From positions 116,695 through 180,694 of the forward strand of contig JAOAQX010000007.1 in assembly GCA_025210805.1 (NCBI GenBank): DNA of 64,000 nt, written 5' to 3'. This DNA comes from Flavobacteriales bacterium. GTDB taxonomy: Bacteria > Bacteroidota > Bacteroidia > Flavobacteriales > CAJXXR01. Both the position numbers and the translations under genes were made by a program. The stretch's first letter is position 1. Each line of letters starts with the position of its first letter. Shown one piece after another: positions 1 through 8,129 of the stretch. The notes beneath the pieces are model-generated. The model ran no database searches. It was not told the DNA's origin and saw only the letters and a program-made list of their open reading frames with translations.

Positions 1-356
1 CGCAACCTGGAAGTAAAGCTTACGGAGTTATTTCTGTACTTATGCAAGCGTATTATGATATCGAATATTGTTTTACCGTTCTACCTCATGTCTTTGATCC
101 ACCACCAAAAGTGGACAGCGGCGTTATTTGGCTCAAACGAAAAGAAAATCAAGATTTAGGATGCGATCCAAAACAGTTTAAAACAGTAGTAAAACAAGCC
201 TTTTCTCAAAGAAGAAAAACGCTTTCAAATGCTTTAAAACCTCTTTTAAAGGATAAAACAGACTGGAAAGAGATGGAAATCTTTCGCCTTAGAGCAGAAC
301 GATTAAGTGTTGCAGATTTTGTGGGACTTACGAAGTATATTTATGAACAGAACTAG
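1..356 (+). CDS. rsmA: 16S rRNA dimethyladenosine transferase (partial, C-terminal part)
   Basis: This is the C-terminal third of RsmA/KsgA, which dimethylates two adjacent adenosines near the 3' end of 16S rRNA during small-subunit maturation. The frame is open from the window edge (first full codon at base 3). It shows the KsgA stretch GSKAYGVISVLMQAYYD, then FDPPPKVDSGVIWL, which matches the conserved substrate-positioning region, and a basic tail with FSQRRKTLSNALK typical of the C-terminal helical domain. The start lies outside the window. The gene converges with pepA and ends at a strong shared terminator. The assignment is secure; only the N-terminal SAM-binding half cannot be checked. 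Confidence 0.95.
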   Translation, partial: QPGSKAYGVISVLMQAYYDIEYCFTVLPHVFDPPPKVDSGVIWLKRKENQDLGCDPKQFKTVVKQAFSQRRKTLSNALKPLLKDKTDWKEMEIFRLRAERLSVADFVGLTKYIYEQN

Positions 357-392
357 TTTTCTATTAGTACTCTTTTTTGACAGATAATTTCA

Positions 393-432
393 AAAAAACA
401 CCCCATTCAGCTCACTGAAAGGGGTGTTTTTT
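393..432. terminator. Bidirectional intrinsic terminator between rsmA and pepA
   Basis: Long hairpin: AAAAAACACCCC pairs with GGGGTGTTTTTT, with an inner stem TTCAG/CTGAA around a CTCA loop. A-rich and T-rich flanks on both sides let it serve both convergent genes. Confidence 0.9.
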
Positions 433-455
433 TTAGTCTAACAATTATCAAAGTC

Positions 456-1871
456 TTAAACTTTATCTTTCAGATAATCAAAAAATAATCTTACACCCAC
501 ACCGGTTCCACCTACCGTTTGGTAGTTCTTCTTAGCGTGTTTGAATGCTGGACCCGCAATATCTAAATGAATCCAAGGATAATCAACAAAATTCTCCAAG
601 AATTTTCCTGCCGTAATATGTCCAGCTTCTCTTGGTCCTAAGTTGGTAATATCTGCAATGCTCGATTTTAAACCCTCTGCATACTCGTCCCAAAAAGGTT
701 GTGGAACAACCCTTTCGTAGGTTTTCCTACCCGATTTACAGATCTGTTTAAGCATATTCTCATCATTTCCCATTCCACAAATAGCCTCGGTTCCGAAAGA
801 AGCTACAGCAGCTCCCGTTAAAGTAGCTGCATCCAATACTTCCTGTGGTTTTAATGATTTTGCATAGTGTAAAGCATCTGCAAGTACCAGTCTTCCTTCC
901 GCATCAGTATTAAGAACCTCAACAGTCTTTTTGCTCATCATGGTAATTACATCTCCAGGAGCATAGGCATCTAGCGAAGGCCTATTGTCTGTTGCAGGAA
1001 TTAGTCCGATCACATAAACAGGGAGTTTAGCTTTTGCAATAGCGTAAATAGCTCCCACAACTGCTGCAGCTCCACCCATATCCGACTTCATAAAATCCAT
1101 AGACTTAGCGGTTGGTTTCAAACTCAAACCTCCCGTGTCATATACAATTCCTTTTCCCACTAACACAATCGGCTTTTTGTTCACAGCCTCCTTTGGATGA
1201 TGTTTTAGAATAGAAAATGTAGGGTCTTCAACAGATCCTTTGTTTACTGCCAATAGTCCACCCATTTCCATTTGCTCTATCATCTCTTTTTCCCAAGTTT
1301 CTACAAGGAAACCTGCTTCCACTCCTAGTTTCTGAATATCCTTAGCAAACTGTGTAGCAGTAAGGTAACTCTGTGGCTCATTGACCAAATCTCTGGCATG
1401 GCAAACTCCTTCTAGCAATGCAGAAAGTTCTTCAACCTCTTCTTGATTCAGGTTGCTCAAAGCAATTTTTTGAAGCGAATTTTCCTTTTTCTCACTTTTA
1501 TATTTATCAAACTGATAAAGACTCAATACCAAACCTTCTGTAAGAGCTCTATCAAATTTTTTCTTCTTAAAACTATTATAAAGAGCTACTTCTTCCACCT
1601 TTTGGGATTCCAATTTAGCAGCTAACTGACTCCCTATTTCTCTAAAATTCTCTAATAATCGGTATTTGTTGTCAGATTGTTTTACCTTCTGAAAACAAAG
1701 CGTTTCCTCTTTTCCCTCTATAGCAAAAAAATCTAATTTTTTCGCCTTTTTACTAATTTCGTCCCATCTTGGATGCTTTTCTAGCCCACAGAGTTCTAGA
1801 TCCTCATTATTGAAAAAGCAATATACTTTTGTGGAACTTTTTTCGTGATTGGTATGTATGTTTAAATTCAT
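456..1871 (-). CDS. pepA: Leucyl aminopeptidase (M17 family)
   Basis: Cytosolic di-metal aminopeptidase that removes N-terminal residues from peptides during protein turnover. The C-terminal catalytic domain carries the family signature NTDAEGRLVLADAL, which supplies metal ligands, plus the metal-binding region GKGIVYDTGGLSLKP and the KSDMGGAAAV segment. The N-terminal 150 residues are poorly conserved, as usual for M17. Length (471 aa) is within the family range, slightly short. It is monocistronic, converging on rsmA, with a 556-bp upstream gap. Substrate preference cannot be read from the sequence. Confidence 0.93.
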   Translation of the reverse strand: MNLNIHTNHEKSSTKVYCFFNNEDLELCGLEKHPRWDEISKKAKKLDFFAIEGKEETLCFQKVKQSDNKYRLLENFREIGSQLAAKLESQKVEEVALYNSFKKKKFDRALTEGLVLSLYQFDKYKSEKKENSLQKIALSNLNQEEVEELSALLEGVCHARDLVNEPQSYLTATQFAKDIQKLGVEAGFLVETWEKEMIEQMEMGGLLAVNKGSVEDPTFSILKHHPKEAVNKKPIVLVGKGIVYDTGGLSLKPTAKSMDFMKSDMGGAAAVVGAIYAIAKAKLPVYVIGLIPATDNRPSLDAYAPGDVITMMSKKTVEVLNTDAEGRLVLADALHYAKSLKPQEVLDAATLTGAAVASFGTEAICGMGNDENMLKQICKSGRKTYERVVPQPFWDEYAEGLKSSIADITNLGPREAGHITAGKFLENFVDYPWIHLDIAGPAFKHAKKNYQTVGGTGVGVRLFFDYLKDKV

Positions 1872-1957
1872 GGTTGATTTATTTTAAAGATAATAACTCA
1901 AAGGTCGGATGAAATTTTGGAATTAATGGTGATATTCATTTGTTATTTTTATGGATT

Positions 1958-2015
1958 CTAATTTTTTGACAGAAAAATAGCCAAATCCCCATTGAGAATT
2001 TGGCTATTATAAAAC
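1958..2015 (-). repeat. Terminator-like direct repeat, left copy
   Basis: A 58-bp stretch with hairpin arms ATAGCCAAAT / ATTTGGCTAT and, read on the minus strand, a following T-run. It is nearly identical to 3941-3999, which lies downstream of rseP. The two copies bracket the RhuM/DUF1016 island. Confidence 0.8.
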
Positions 2016-2091
2016 ATTTTTTATTCCAAACAGTTTATCATACTAGTTTTTGGACTCAAGCCCACTCTTTACTCTTAAAAAATGTTTTTTT

Positions 2092-2172
2092 GGAGCTATT
2101 TCCCGCTTTCGGCTAAATCTTTTTCTTTTTCTAAGGAAAAAGAAAAAGGATACCGCCTCTATCGGGGCTATT
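2092..2172. repeat. Compound palindrome resembling flavobacterial extragenic repeats
   Basis: A perfect 13-bp inverted repeat (2119-2131 with 2136-2148, loop TAAG) lies between GC-richer shoulders, GCTATTTCCCGC on the left and CGCCTCTATCGGGGCTATT on the right. From memory, intergenic elements of the form 'GGAGCTATTTCCCGC...hairpin...ATCGGGGCTA' are common in Flavobacteriia. Function unknown; no other copy was noticed in this window. Confidence 0.55.
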
Positions 2173-2427
2173 ACCATAAAAAGGAGATAAAAACAGAACA
2201 AAAAGCAATCTCTTCATAGAATTCGAATATTTGAAAATCTAGATAAATAAATATAAATTTGGAAAAAGCCATCCGAACAAATTAATTAAAAATTAAATCG
2301 ATTGGTGAGCACATAAGGAATTCACAAATAATGGTTTGATGATCTGCCCAAAAAACGCCGAAAACATCTTGAGTCCTAAGCCTCAAATAATAATTTCTGA
2401 ATTCTTTACAGAATAAATATCATAGTT

Positions 2428-3438
2428 ATGGAGCAAAAAAACGAACAAAATTTAATCATATATAATACATCTGATGGAAAAGCATCTGTGGCTTTATACG
2501 CTAAAGATGGTCAAGTTTGGATGAATCAAAAACAGATAGTAGAACTTTTTGCCACCTCAAAATCAAATGTAAGCGAACACATATCTAACATATTAAAAGA
2601 TAATGAATTGAACTCACATTCAGTTGTTCGGAAATTCCGAACAACTGCCCAAGATGGCAAAAATTATGAAGTGACTTTTTACAGTCTAGAAATGATTTTG
2701 GCGATAGGATTTAGGGTGAGAAGTAAGCGAGGTACACAATTTAGAATTTGGGCAAATCAAAATCTAAAACAATATATTGTCAAAGGATTTATAATGGATG
2801 ATGAGCGCCTGAAAAACCCTGATGGCAGACCCGATTATTTTGATGAGTTACTTGCCCGTATTCGTGATATACGTGCTTCCGAAAAAAGATTTTATCAGAA
2901 AGTAAAAGACTTATTCAAAATTTCTAGTGACTACGATTCGTCTGATAAAGCCACACAAATGTTTTTTGCAGAAACACAAAATAAATTGCTTTATGCCGTT
3001 ACTCATAAAACGGCTGCCGAAATAATACTATCAAGAGCTGATGCAGACCAACCTAATATGGCATTAACCAATTGGAAAGGAAGCATAGTGCGTAAACAAG
3101 ACATTTATATTGCTAAAAACTATTTAACAGAAGACGAAATAGATACACTAAACAGACTCGTTGTTATATTCCTCGAAACCGCAGAACTCAGAGCCAAAAA
3201 CAGAATAGATATTACAATGAATTTCTGGCGTAAAAACGTGGATAGAATTCTTGAGTTTAACGATAAAAAAGTATTACAAGGAAAAGGTAAAATCAGTAAA
3301 GCTATGATGGAAAAGAAAGTAAAAGAAATCTACGCATCTTTCGATCAGAAAAGAAAAATATTTGAAGAAGAACAAGCTGATAAGCAAGACTTGGAAGAAC
3401 TAAAAAATTTAGAGGCTAAAATCAAAAATGAAAAATAA
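2428..3438 (+). CDS. RhuM family protein
   Basis: A 336-residue cytoplasmic protein of the RhuM family, named after a Salmonella pathogenicity-island gene; its biochemical role is unknown. The N-terminal part (about 15-110) reads like a helix-turn-helix domain (WMNQKQIVELFATSKSNVSEHI) followed by the YEVTFYSLEMILAIGFRV segment typical of the family. The C-terminal half is helical and charged, ending in a coiled-coil-like tail. Homologues often sit in accessory islands beside restriction or DUF1016 genes, and a DUF1016 remnant follows here. The reading frame is intact. The name 'virulence protein' should not be taken literally. Confidence 0.88.
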   Translation: MEQKNEQNLIIYNTSDGKASVALYAKDGQVWMNQKQIVELFATSKSNVSEHISNILKDNELNSHSVVRKFRTTAQDGKNYEVTFYSLEMILAIGFRVRSKRGTQFRIWANQNLKQYIVKGFIMDDERLKNPDGRPDYFDELLARIRDIRASEKRFYQKVKDLFKISSDYDSSDKATQMFFAETQNKLLYAVTHKTAAEIILSRADADQPNMALTNWKGSIVRKQDIYIAKNYLTEDEIDTLNRLVVIFLETAELRAKNRIDITMNFWRKNVDRILEFNDKKVLQGKGKISKAMMEKKVKEIYASFDQKRKIFEEEQADKQDLEELKNLEAKIKNEK

Positions 3439-3611
3439 TCCTGAAAAGAGATAATTTAAAAACTCAGTACAGAAATAATAAATGTACATTTAGACAGAAT
3501 CATCGGAATAAATTAAGAGGAAATTGTTTGATCCAGAGAAAAGGCTTTTAAAAAAGCTACAAATTCCAAACCTCAAATTATTATTTCAGAATCTTTTAAG
3601 GGTTAAACAAT

Positions 3612-3952
3612 ATGACTAACATTAAATTGAATAAAGACTATATAAATTGGCTAAGTGAGGTTAAGACTAAAATTCGCACAACACAGCTAAAAACTGCCTT
3701 GGCAGCAAATAGAGAGCTTATTTTGTTTTATTGGGAGTTGGGACGTGAAAATTTACCAACAGCAAAAAGCTTCTAATTGGGGAGCAAAATTATTAGAGCA
3801 GTTATCTTCTGATTTAAGAATTGAATTTCCTGCTGTTCAAGATTTATCAAAACCTAAAGTATTGTAGTCGTTTTTATCAGTTTTATGCAATTGGTCAACA
3901 AGTTGTTGACCAATTGCAAGCAACACATTCAAATGGGATGCTAATTTTTTGA
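3612..3952 (+). pseudogene. Decayed DUF1016 (YhcG-like, PDDEXK) nuclease gene
   Basis: An ATG at 3612 opens a frame reading NKDYINWLSEVKTKI and LILFYWELGRE, the N-terminal region of DUF1016 proteins, then stops at once. One base less near 3760 restores EIYQQQKASNWGAKLLEQL and further family-like sequence to a stop near 3867. A second shift restores KYCSRFYQFYAIGQQ until a stop at 3950-3952. Two frameshifts and loss of everything after about 110 residues, including the C-terminal nuclease domain, make this a pseudogene. The break falls at the start of the right-hand terminator repeat. DUF1016 and RhuM genes commonly share islands, so the two probably arrived together. Confidence 0.85.
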
Positions 3953-3999
3953 CAAAAAAAATAGCCAAATCCCCATTGAGAACTTGGCTATTATAAAAC
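3941..3999 (-). repeat. Terminator-like direct repeat, right copy (probable rseP terminator)
   Basis: Near-identical to 1958-2015. On the minus strand the hairpin is followed by eight T residues, so it probably terminates the dxr-rseP operon ending at 4132. The truncated DUF1016 frame runs into it. Confidence 0.75.
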
Positions 4000-4020
4000 G
4001 TAAGTTTTTTCTTCTAAATA

Positions 4021-4128
4021 ATACCATTTATGGTGTTAATTTACTAATAGGTATAATGCCGATACATTGCTAAAAGCCAGTTATGAACGCAGTGAAATAA
4101 GTGGGTAATTTTAGCAAGTAATCGGTAT
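4021..4128 (-). repeat. 108-bp two-hairpin repeat element, copy 1
   Basis: Full copy of the window's repeat family. Read on the minus strand it begins ATACCGATTACTTGC and ends CATAAATGGTAT, so its ends are imperfect inverted repeats. Arms ATACCGATTACTTGCTAAAA and TTTTAGCAATGTATCGGCAT form hairpin 1; ATACCTATT and AATGGTAT form hairpin 2. It lies 3 bp past the rseP stop codon. It differs from the outer part of the copy at 8130-8329 at one position by eye. Confidence 0.85.
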
Positions 4129-4131
4129 AGT

Positions 4132-5475
4132 TTACTGGAACAAATTAAAAATATCTTTACCATTGGCAAACAACATCAATGAAAGAAGGATGATTATTCC
4201 TGCATATTGTGCCACTTCCAACACTTTTTGATGTGGTTTTCTCCCCGTAATCATTTCATAAGTGGTAAACACGATATGACCACCATCTAGGGCCGGAATA
4301 GGCAGTAAATTTAAGAACGCCAGCATAACCGATAGTAATCCCGTTATTCTCCAAAAACGCAACCAATCCCAAGAATCAGGAAATAGTTTACCCATAGAAA
4401 TTACTCCACCAAGACCTTTGTAGGCTCCAGTAGAAGGATTCAGTATTTTCTTGAAAGATTTTACCTGTTTCATAAACTGGTCGTAAGTCATGGTGATTCC
4501 AGCAGGAATGGCCTCAAAGAACCCGTATTTCACATGATCTACCTCCACAATTCCTAATTTTGATAAATCTCCTGGCTCTGGAATAATGGCTTGAACACCA
4601 AGTTTTCCCTCATCTGAAATGGCAAGTTGAATCTGTTCTCTTTTTCCATCTCTTTCTACAATTGCTCCTGTAGTTTGTCCTTTAAACTTCGCTTGTATCT
4701 CTAGTGCTTGGTCATAGTAATCAATAGGAATATTCCCTATACTGATAATTCGATCTTTTGGTTTTAGCACTTCAATATTTGCCGATTCTTTTGAAATAGC
4801 TCTAATCATATATGGAACACGAGCGTAAAGAAACATTTTTCTTTCTTCAGATTCTATTAAAGAGTTGATAAAATCTTCAGGAATTTGTTGTGTAATCTCC
4901 TCTCCATATCTATCTATCGTAATTGACTCACCAACAAGTATTTCCTGATAAATGGATTGAAAAGAAACGATTTCTTTATCATCTATTTTACTAATTTTAT
5001 CTCCAGACTTTATTCCCAGCTTATCACCAAGGTCGGTATTGGTTACCCAAACTCCATCTTTTAGAGAGTCCATTTTGATATACTCCTCACCATGGAAAAA
5101 TAAAATCCCGATAAAAATTGCCATGGCAACAATGATGTTTACAATAATTCCTCCTGCCATGATGATTAATCTTTGCCAAGCAGGTTTTGATCTAAACTCC
5201 CATGGTTGAGGCTCTTTCTCCAGCTGTTCTGTGTCCATAGATTCATCCACCATTCCAGCTATTTTTACGTATCCACCTAGTGGAAGCCACCCGATTCCAT
5301 ACTCTGTTTCTCCTATTTTCTTTTTGAAAAGGGAAAATTTTGCATCGAAAAAGAGATAAAACTTCTCTACTTTCGTTTTAAATAGTTTGGCAGGGATAAA
5401 ATGCCCTAACTCGTGTAAAACAACTAAAAGCGAAAGACTCATTAAGAGTTGTGCTACTTTGATTAAAATATCCAT
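4132..5475 (-). CDS. rseP: RIP metalloprotease RseP (site-2 protease)
   Basis: Inner-membrane zinc protease that cleaves within transmembrane segments of substrates such as anti-sigma factors and signal-peptide remnants. The first membrane helix carries the zinc motif HELGH (about residues 21-25). The C-terminal membrane region has NLLPIPALDGGH, the third active-site motif. The middle about 250 residues hold periplasmic PDZ-like domains. Length (447 aa) is normal. It follows dxr with a 4-bp gap, an arrangement common in Bacteroidota, so both are probably one transcript. The element at 4021-4128 and a terminator-like repeat follow it. The specific substrate cannot be inferred. Confidence 0.94.
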   Translation of the reverse strand: MDILIKVAQLLMSLSLLVVLHELGHFIPAKLFKTKVEKFYLFFDAKFSLFKKKIGETEYGIGWLPLGGYVKIAGMVDESMDTEQLEKEPQPWEFRSKPAWQRLIIMAGGIIVNIIVAMAIFIGILFFHGEEYIKMDSLKDGVWVTNTDLGDKLGIKSGDKISKIDDKEIVSFQSIYQEILVGESITIDRYGEEITQQIPEDFINSLIESEERKMFLYARVPYMIRAISKESANIEVLKPKDRIISIGNIPIDYYDQALEIQAKFKGQTTGAIVERDGKREQIQLAISDEGKLGVQAIIPEPGDLSKLGIVEVDHVKYGFFEAIPAGITMTYDQFMKQVKSFKKILNPSTGAYKGLGGVISMGKLFPDSWDWLRFWRITGLLSVMLAFLNLLPIPALDGGHIVFTTYEMITGRKPHQKVLEVAQYAGIIILLSLMLFANGKDIFNLFQ

Positions 5476-5479
5476 ACTG

Positions 5480-6634
5480 TTATTTTATAAATTGTTGTGC
5501 TATTTTTCTAGCTTCTTCATCAGATAGAAGTAAATCATCTAAACTCGGTTTAGCTACAAAAGAGGTTTTTGCCATAGTTTCCTCAATCAAATCAGACATT
5601 CCGAGGAAGCTAATTTGATCTTTTAGAAATGCCTCTACTGCAATTTCATTTGCGGCGTTGAGAATACAAGACATATTTCCACCTTTTTTGAGAGAATCGA
5701 ATGCAAATTGAAGGTTTTTAAAAACTTTAAGATCTACTTGCTCAAAAGTAAGGTTTGGATAATCCAAGAAATTAAAACGCTCCCAAGAAGTTTTTGGTCT
5801 CATTGGGTAAGACATGGCATAGAGTATGGGAAGCTTCATATCTGGCAGACCTAGCTGAGCTTTCATAGAGCCATCATTAAACTGAACCAATGAATGCACA
5901 ATAGATTGAGGATGTACAATAACTTCTATTTGATCATCTTGTAAACCAAAAAGCCACTTTGCTTCTATTACTTCCAGTCCTTTGTTCATCATGCTTGCAG
6001 AATCTATGGTAATTTTTGCTCCCATAGACCAGTTAGGATGTTTTAAGGCTTGTTCTCTAGTTACTTTTTCTAATTGTTCTCTTGTAAATCCTCTAAAAGG
6101 TCCTCCACTTGCTGTGAGTACTATTTTTTCTATAGGATTCATGTGCTCCCCAGTTAGGCATTGAAAAATTGCCGAATGTTCAGAGTCCACCGGATTAATG
6201 CTTACTTGGTTTTCTAGAGCTAATTTTGAAATTATTTCTCCAGCTACCACAAGTGTTTCCTTGTTTGCGAGTGCAATATGTTTTTTAGCTTTTATGGCTG
6301 CAATAGTAGGCTTCAGTCCTGCTGCTCCCACCATGGCAGTTACCACAAGATCTATTCCATCCATTTGCACTGCATCTTCTATGGCTTGTGCACCTGCATA
6401 CACTTTGATACCCTCGTCAAAAAGAACATCATTGAGTTTAGAAAAATATTGCTCATTGGCAATCACTACGGCATTGGGTTTAAATTCCAATGCTTGCTTG
6501 AGTAATAAATCAGCGTTATTTCCTGCGGTCAAAAGTTCTACCTCAAACATCTCAGGACATTCCCTAACAACATCCAACGTTTGTGTTCCTATAGAACCCG
6601 TAGAACCTAAAATGGCGATCTTCTTTTTTGTCAT
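5480..6634 (-). CDS. dxr: 1-deoxy-D-xylulose 5-phosphate reductoisomerase
   Basis: Second enzyme of the MEP pathway: NADPH-dependent rearrangement and reduction of DXP to MEP, leading to isopentenyl diphosphate. The N-terminal Rossmann motif GSTGSIGTQTLDVV, the catalytic-domain segment NPVDSEHSAIFQCL and the substrate-binding region TASGGPFRGF are all present. Length (384 aa) is typical. It heads the dxr-rseP operon. A TAAATTTG -7 element ends only 5 bp upstream of the ATG, so the mRNA may be nearly leaderless. ispD of the same pathway is at 34.2-34.9 kb. Confidence 0.96.
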   Translation of the reverse strand: MTKKKIAILGSTGSIGTQTLDVVRECPEMFEVELLTAGNNADLLLKQALEFKPNAVVIANEQYFSKLNDVLFDEGIKVYAGAQAIEDAVQMDGIDLVVTAMVGAAGLKPTIAAIKAKKHIALANKETLVVAGEIISKLALENQVSINPVDSEHSAIFQCLTGEHMNPIEKIVLTASGGPFRGFTREQLEKVTREQALKHPNWSMGAKITIDSASMMNKGLEVIEAKWLFGLQDDQIEVIVHPQSIVHSLVQFNDGSMKAQLGLPDMKLPILYAMSYPMRPKTSWERFNFLDYPNLTFEQVDLKVFKNLQFAFDSLKKGGNMSCILNAANEIAVEAFLKDQISFLGMSDLIEETMAKTSFVAKPSLDDLLLSDEEARKIAQQFIK

Positions 6635-6639
6635 AAAGG

Positions 6640-6647
6640 CAAATTTA
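6640..6647 (-). promoter_or_regulatory. Candidate -7 promoter element of dxr
   Basis: TAAATTTG on the minus strand fits the Bacteroidota TAnnTTTG consensus. It ends 5 bp before the dxr start codon. I see no convincing -33 TTTG at the usual distance. Confidence 0.45.
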
Positions 6648-7007
6648 ATTCAATATTTATAAGTGTTGATATTCTACTGCTTAAAAATAGAAAGTATCCT
6701 CATATTGTGTTGATTTATACCGTTTACTTGTTCAATGCTCATTTACTTCATTTCATTCATCAGTTTACGAACTGATCTAAGTCCTCCCAACATTTCGGGA
6801 GAGGAAGAAAGATTTACGCACTATCTTCTATTCTTTTTTTAATGATTTTGGGATCAATCTGTAATAAGTGTTTGTAAATCTAAGATTTGTATAAATCATT
6901 GATATTCATATTATTTATCTTTGCAATGAATTCTTCGATGAAATATTCAGTACCTAAAGCGAAGCTTTGGTAAAGGCAAAAGAATTTCATTGGTAAAAAA
7001 CTAAAAA
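6648..7007. other. Intergenic region between divergent dxr and the SDR gene
   Basis: No gene seen. It contains a degenerate fragment of the repeat family (6717-6780), and TATCTTTG at 6916-6923, a possible -7 element for the SDR gene about 85 bp upstream of its start. Confidence 0.6.
6717..6780 (+). repeat. Degenerate fragment of the two-hairpin repeat family
   Basis: Starts ATACCGTTTACTTGTTCAAT and continues with the CATTTACTTCATTTCATT pattern seen in the 12388-12496 copy, then loses similarity before the second hairpin. Confidence 0.45.
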
Positions 7008-8063
7008 ATGATGATTGATAAACAAAAACCCGTATTGGTAACAGGTGCTAATGGATATGTAGCAAGTTGGCTTGTAAAAAAGCTTTTAGAAAAAGGAATA
7101 ACCGTACATGCTGCTGTAAGAAACCCAAAAGATGATAATAAAGTGGGACATTTAAAGGATTTGGCAAAAAATAATCCTGGAACACTTCATTTGTTTAAGG
7201 CTGATTTATTACAAAAAGGCTCTTATACCAAAGCAATGGAGGCTTGCGAATTAGTTTTTCATACTGCATCCCCTTTTATTACAGATGTAAAAGATCCTAA
7301 AAAGGATTTAATTGATCCTGCAGAAAAAGGAACGGCAAATGTTTTGGAATCTGCCAATGAACTCGGAACTGTTAAAAAAATTGTACTTACGAGTAGTTGT
7401 GCAGCAATGTACACAGATTCGATAGACACAAAAAATACTCCAAATGGTTTCCTTACCGAAGAAGTGTGGAATCATACAGCATCTTTGGATTACCAACCTT
7501 ATTTTTATTCAAAGACATTGGCTGAAAAGAAAGCTTGGGAAATAGCTAAAAAACAAAATGTTTGGGAGCTGGTTACCATTAATCCAAGTTTGGTAATGGG
7601 ACCTCCACTAAACCCTAATTATACGACATCAGAAAGTATGTCTATTTTAAAACAAATAGGAAAAGGAGACTTTAAAATGGGCGCACCCAAAATAGGAATC
7701 GGCTTGGTAGATGTAAGAGATGTAGCAGATGCGCACTTTGAAGCAGGTTTTAATGCTCAAGCAAAAGGACGCTATATTACCTCGGGATACAATACAGATT
7801 TGCTAGAAATAGGGATGAGTCTTCAAGACAAATTTGGAGATCAATATGCATTACCTAAAAAAGCTTTACCTAAATGGTTACTCATGATTATTGGACCCAT
7901 GACAAACAAATTATTTACCAGAAAATTTATCAGAAATAATGTAAATGTGGCTTGGAAAGCTGATAATTCAAAGATCAAAAAAGAGCTAGGAATCACTTTT
8001 AGACCATTCAAGGAAACCATGGAAGAATCTTTTCAAACAATGATTGATCATGGAATAATATAG
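7008..8063 (+). CDS. NAD(P)-dependent epimerase/dehydratase-like reductase (extended SDR)
   Basis: Cytosolic oxidoreductase of the extended short-chain dehydrogenase superfamily, closest in pattern to dihydroflavonol-4-reductase-like aldehyde or ketone reductases. The N-terminus has the nucleotide-binding motif TGANGYVASWLVKKL. The catalytic Ser is in LTSSCAAMYT and the YxxxK pair in PYFYSKTLAEKKAW. Substrate is unknown; the family reduces diverse carbonyls. Two adjacent ATGs (7008 and 7011) are possible starts. It is a single gene with its own downstream terminator and no informative neighbours. Confidence 0.85.
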   Translation: MMIDKQKPVLVTGANGYVASWLVKKLLEKGITVHAAVRNPKDDNKVGHLKDLAKNNPGTLHLFKADLLQKGSYTKAMEACELVFHTASPFITDVKDPKKDLIDPAEKGTANVLESANELGTVKKIVLTSSCAAMYTDSIDTKNTPNGFLTEEVWNHTASLDYQPYFYSKTLAEKKAWEIAKKQNVWELVTINPSLVMGPPLNPNYTTSESMSILKQIGKGDFKMGAPKIGIGLVDVRDVADAHFEAGFNAQAKGRYITSGYNTDLLEIGMSLQDKFGDQYALPKKALPKWLLMIIGPMTNKLFTRKFIRNNVNVAWKADNSKIKKELGITFRPFKETMEESFQTMIDHGII

Positions 8064-8090
8064 CCATAACCTTGTTTCCATAAATAAAAA

Positions 8091-8118
8091 AAAAATCCTG
8101 TGTATGCAGGATTTTTTT
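8091..8118 (+). terminator. Intrinsic terminator after the SDR gene
   Basis: AAAAATCCTG pairs with CAGGATTTTT around a TGTATG loop, followed by further T residues. Confidence 0.85.
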
Positions 8119-8129
8119 TATGACATATT

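Larger units (their letters stand above)
1872..2427. other. 556-bp intergenic region with repeated sequence and no gene
   Basis: Between the divergent pepA and the RhuM-type gene. I see no protein-coding gene. It holds one copy of a 58-bp terminator-like direct repeat (1958-2015), a compound palindrome (2092-2172) and, just before the RhuM start, a short coding-like remnant described under findings. Confidence 0.7.

Noticed and set aside
1958..3999. Calling the RhuM island an insertion sequence
   Set aside because: No transposase gene or terminal inverted repeats were found; only direct repeats of a terminator-like sequence flank it.
6198..6662. A 154-codon plus-strand frame opposite dxr
   Set aside because: It is a shadow of dxr, whose catalytic motifs are unmistakable; the antisense translation is low-complexity and serine/alanine-rich.
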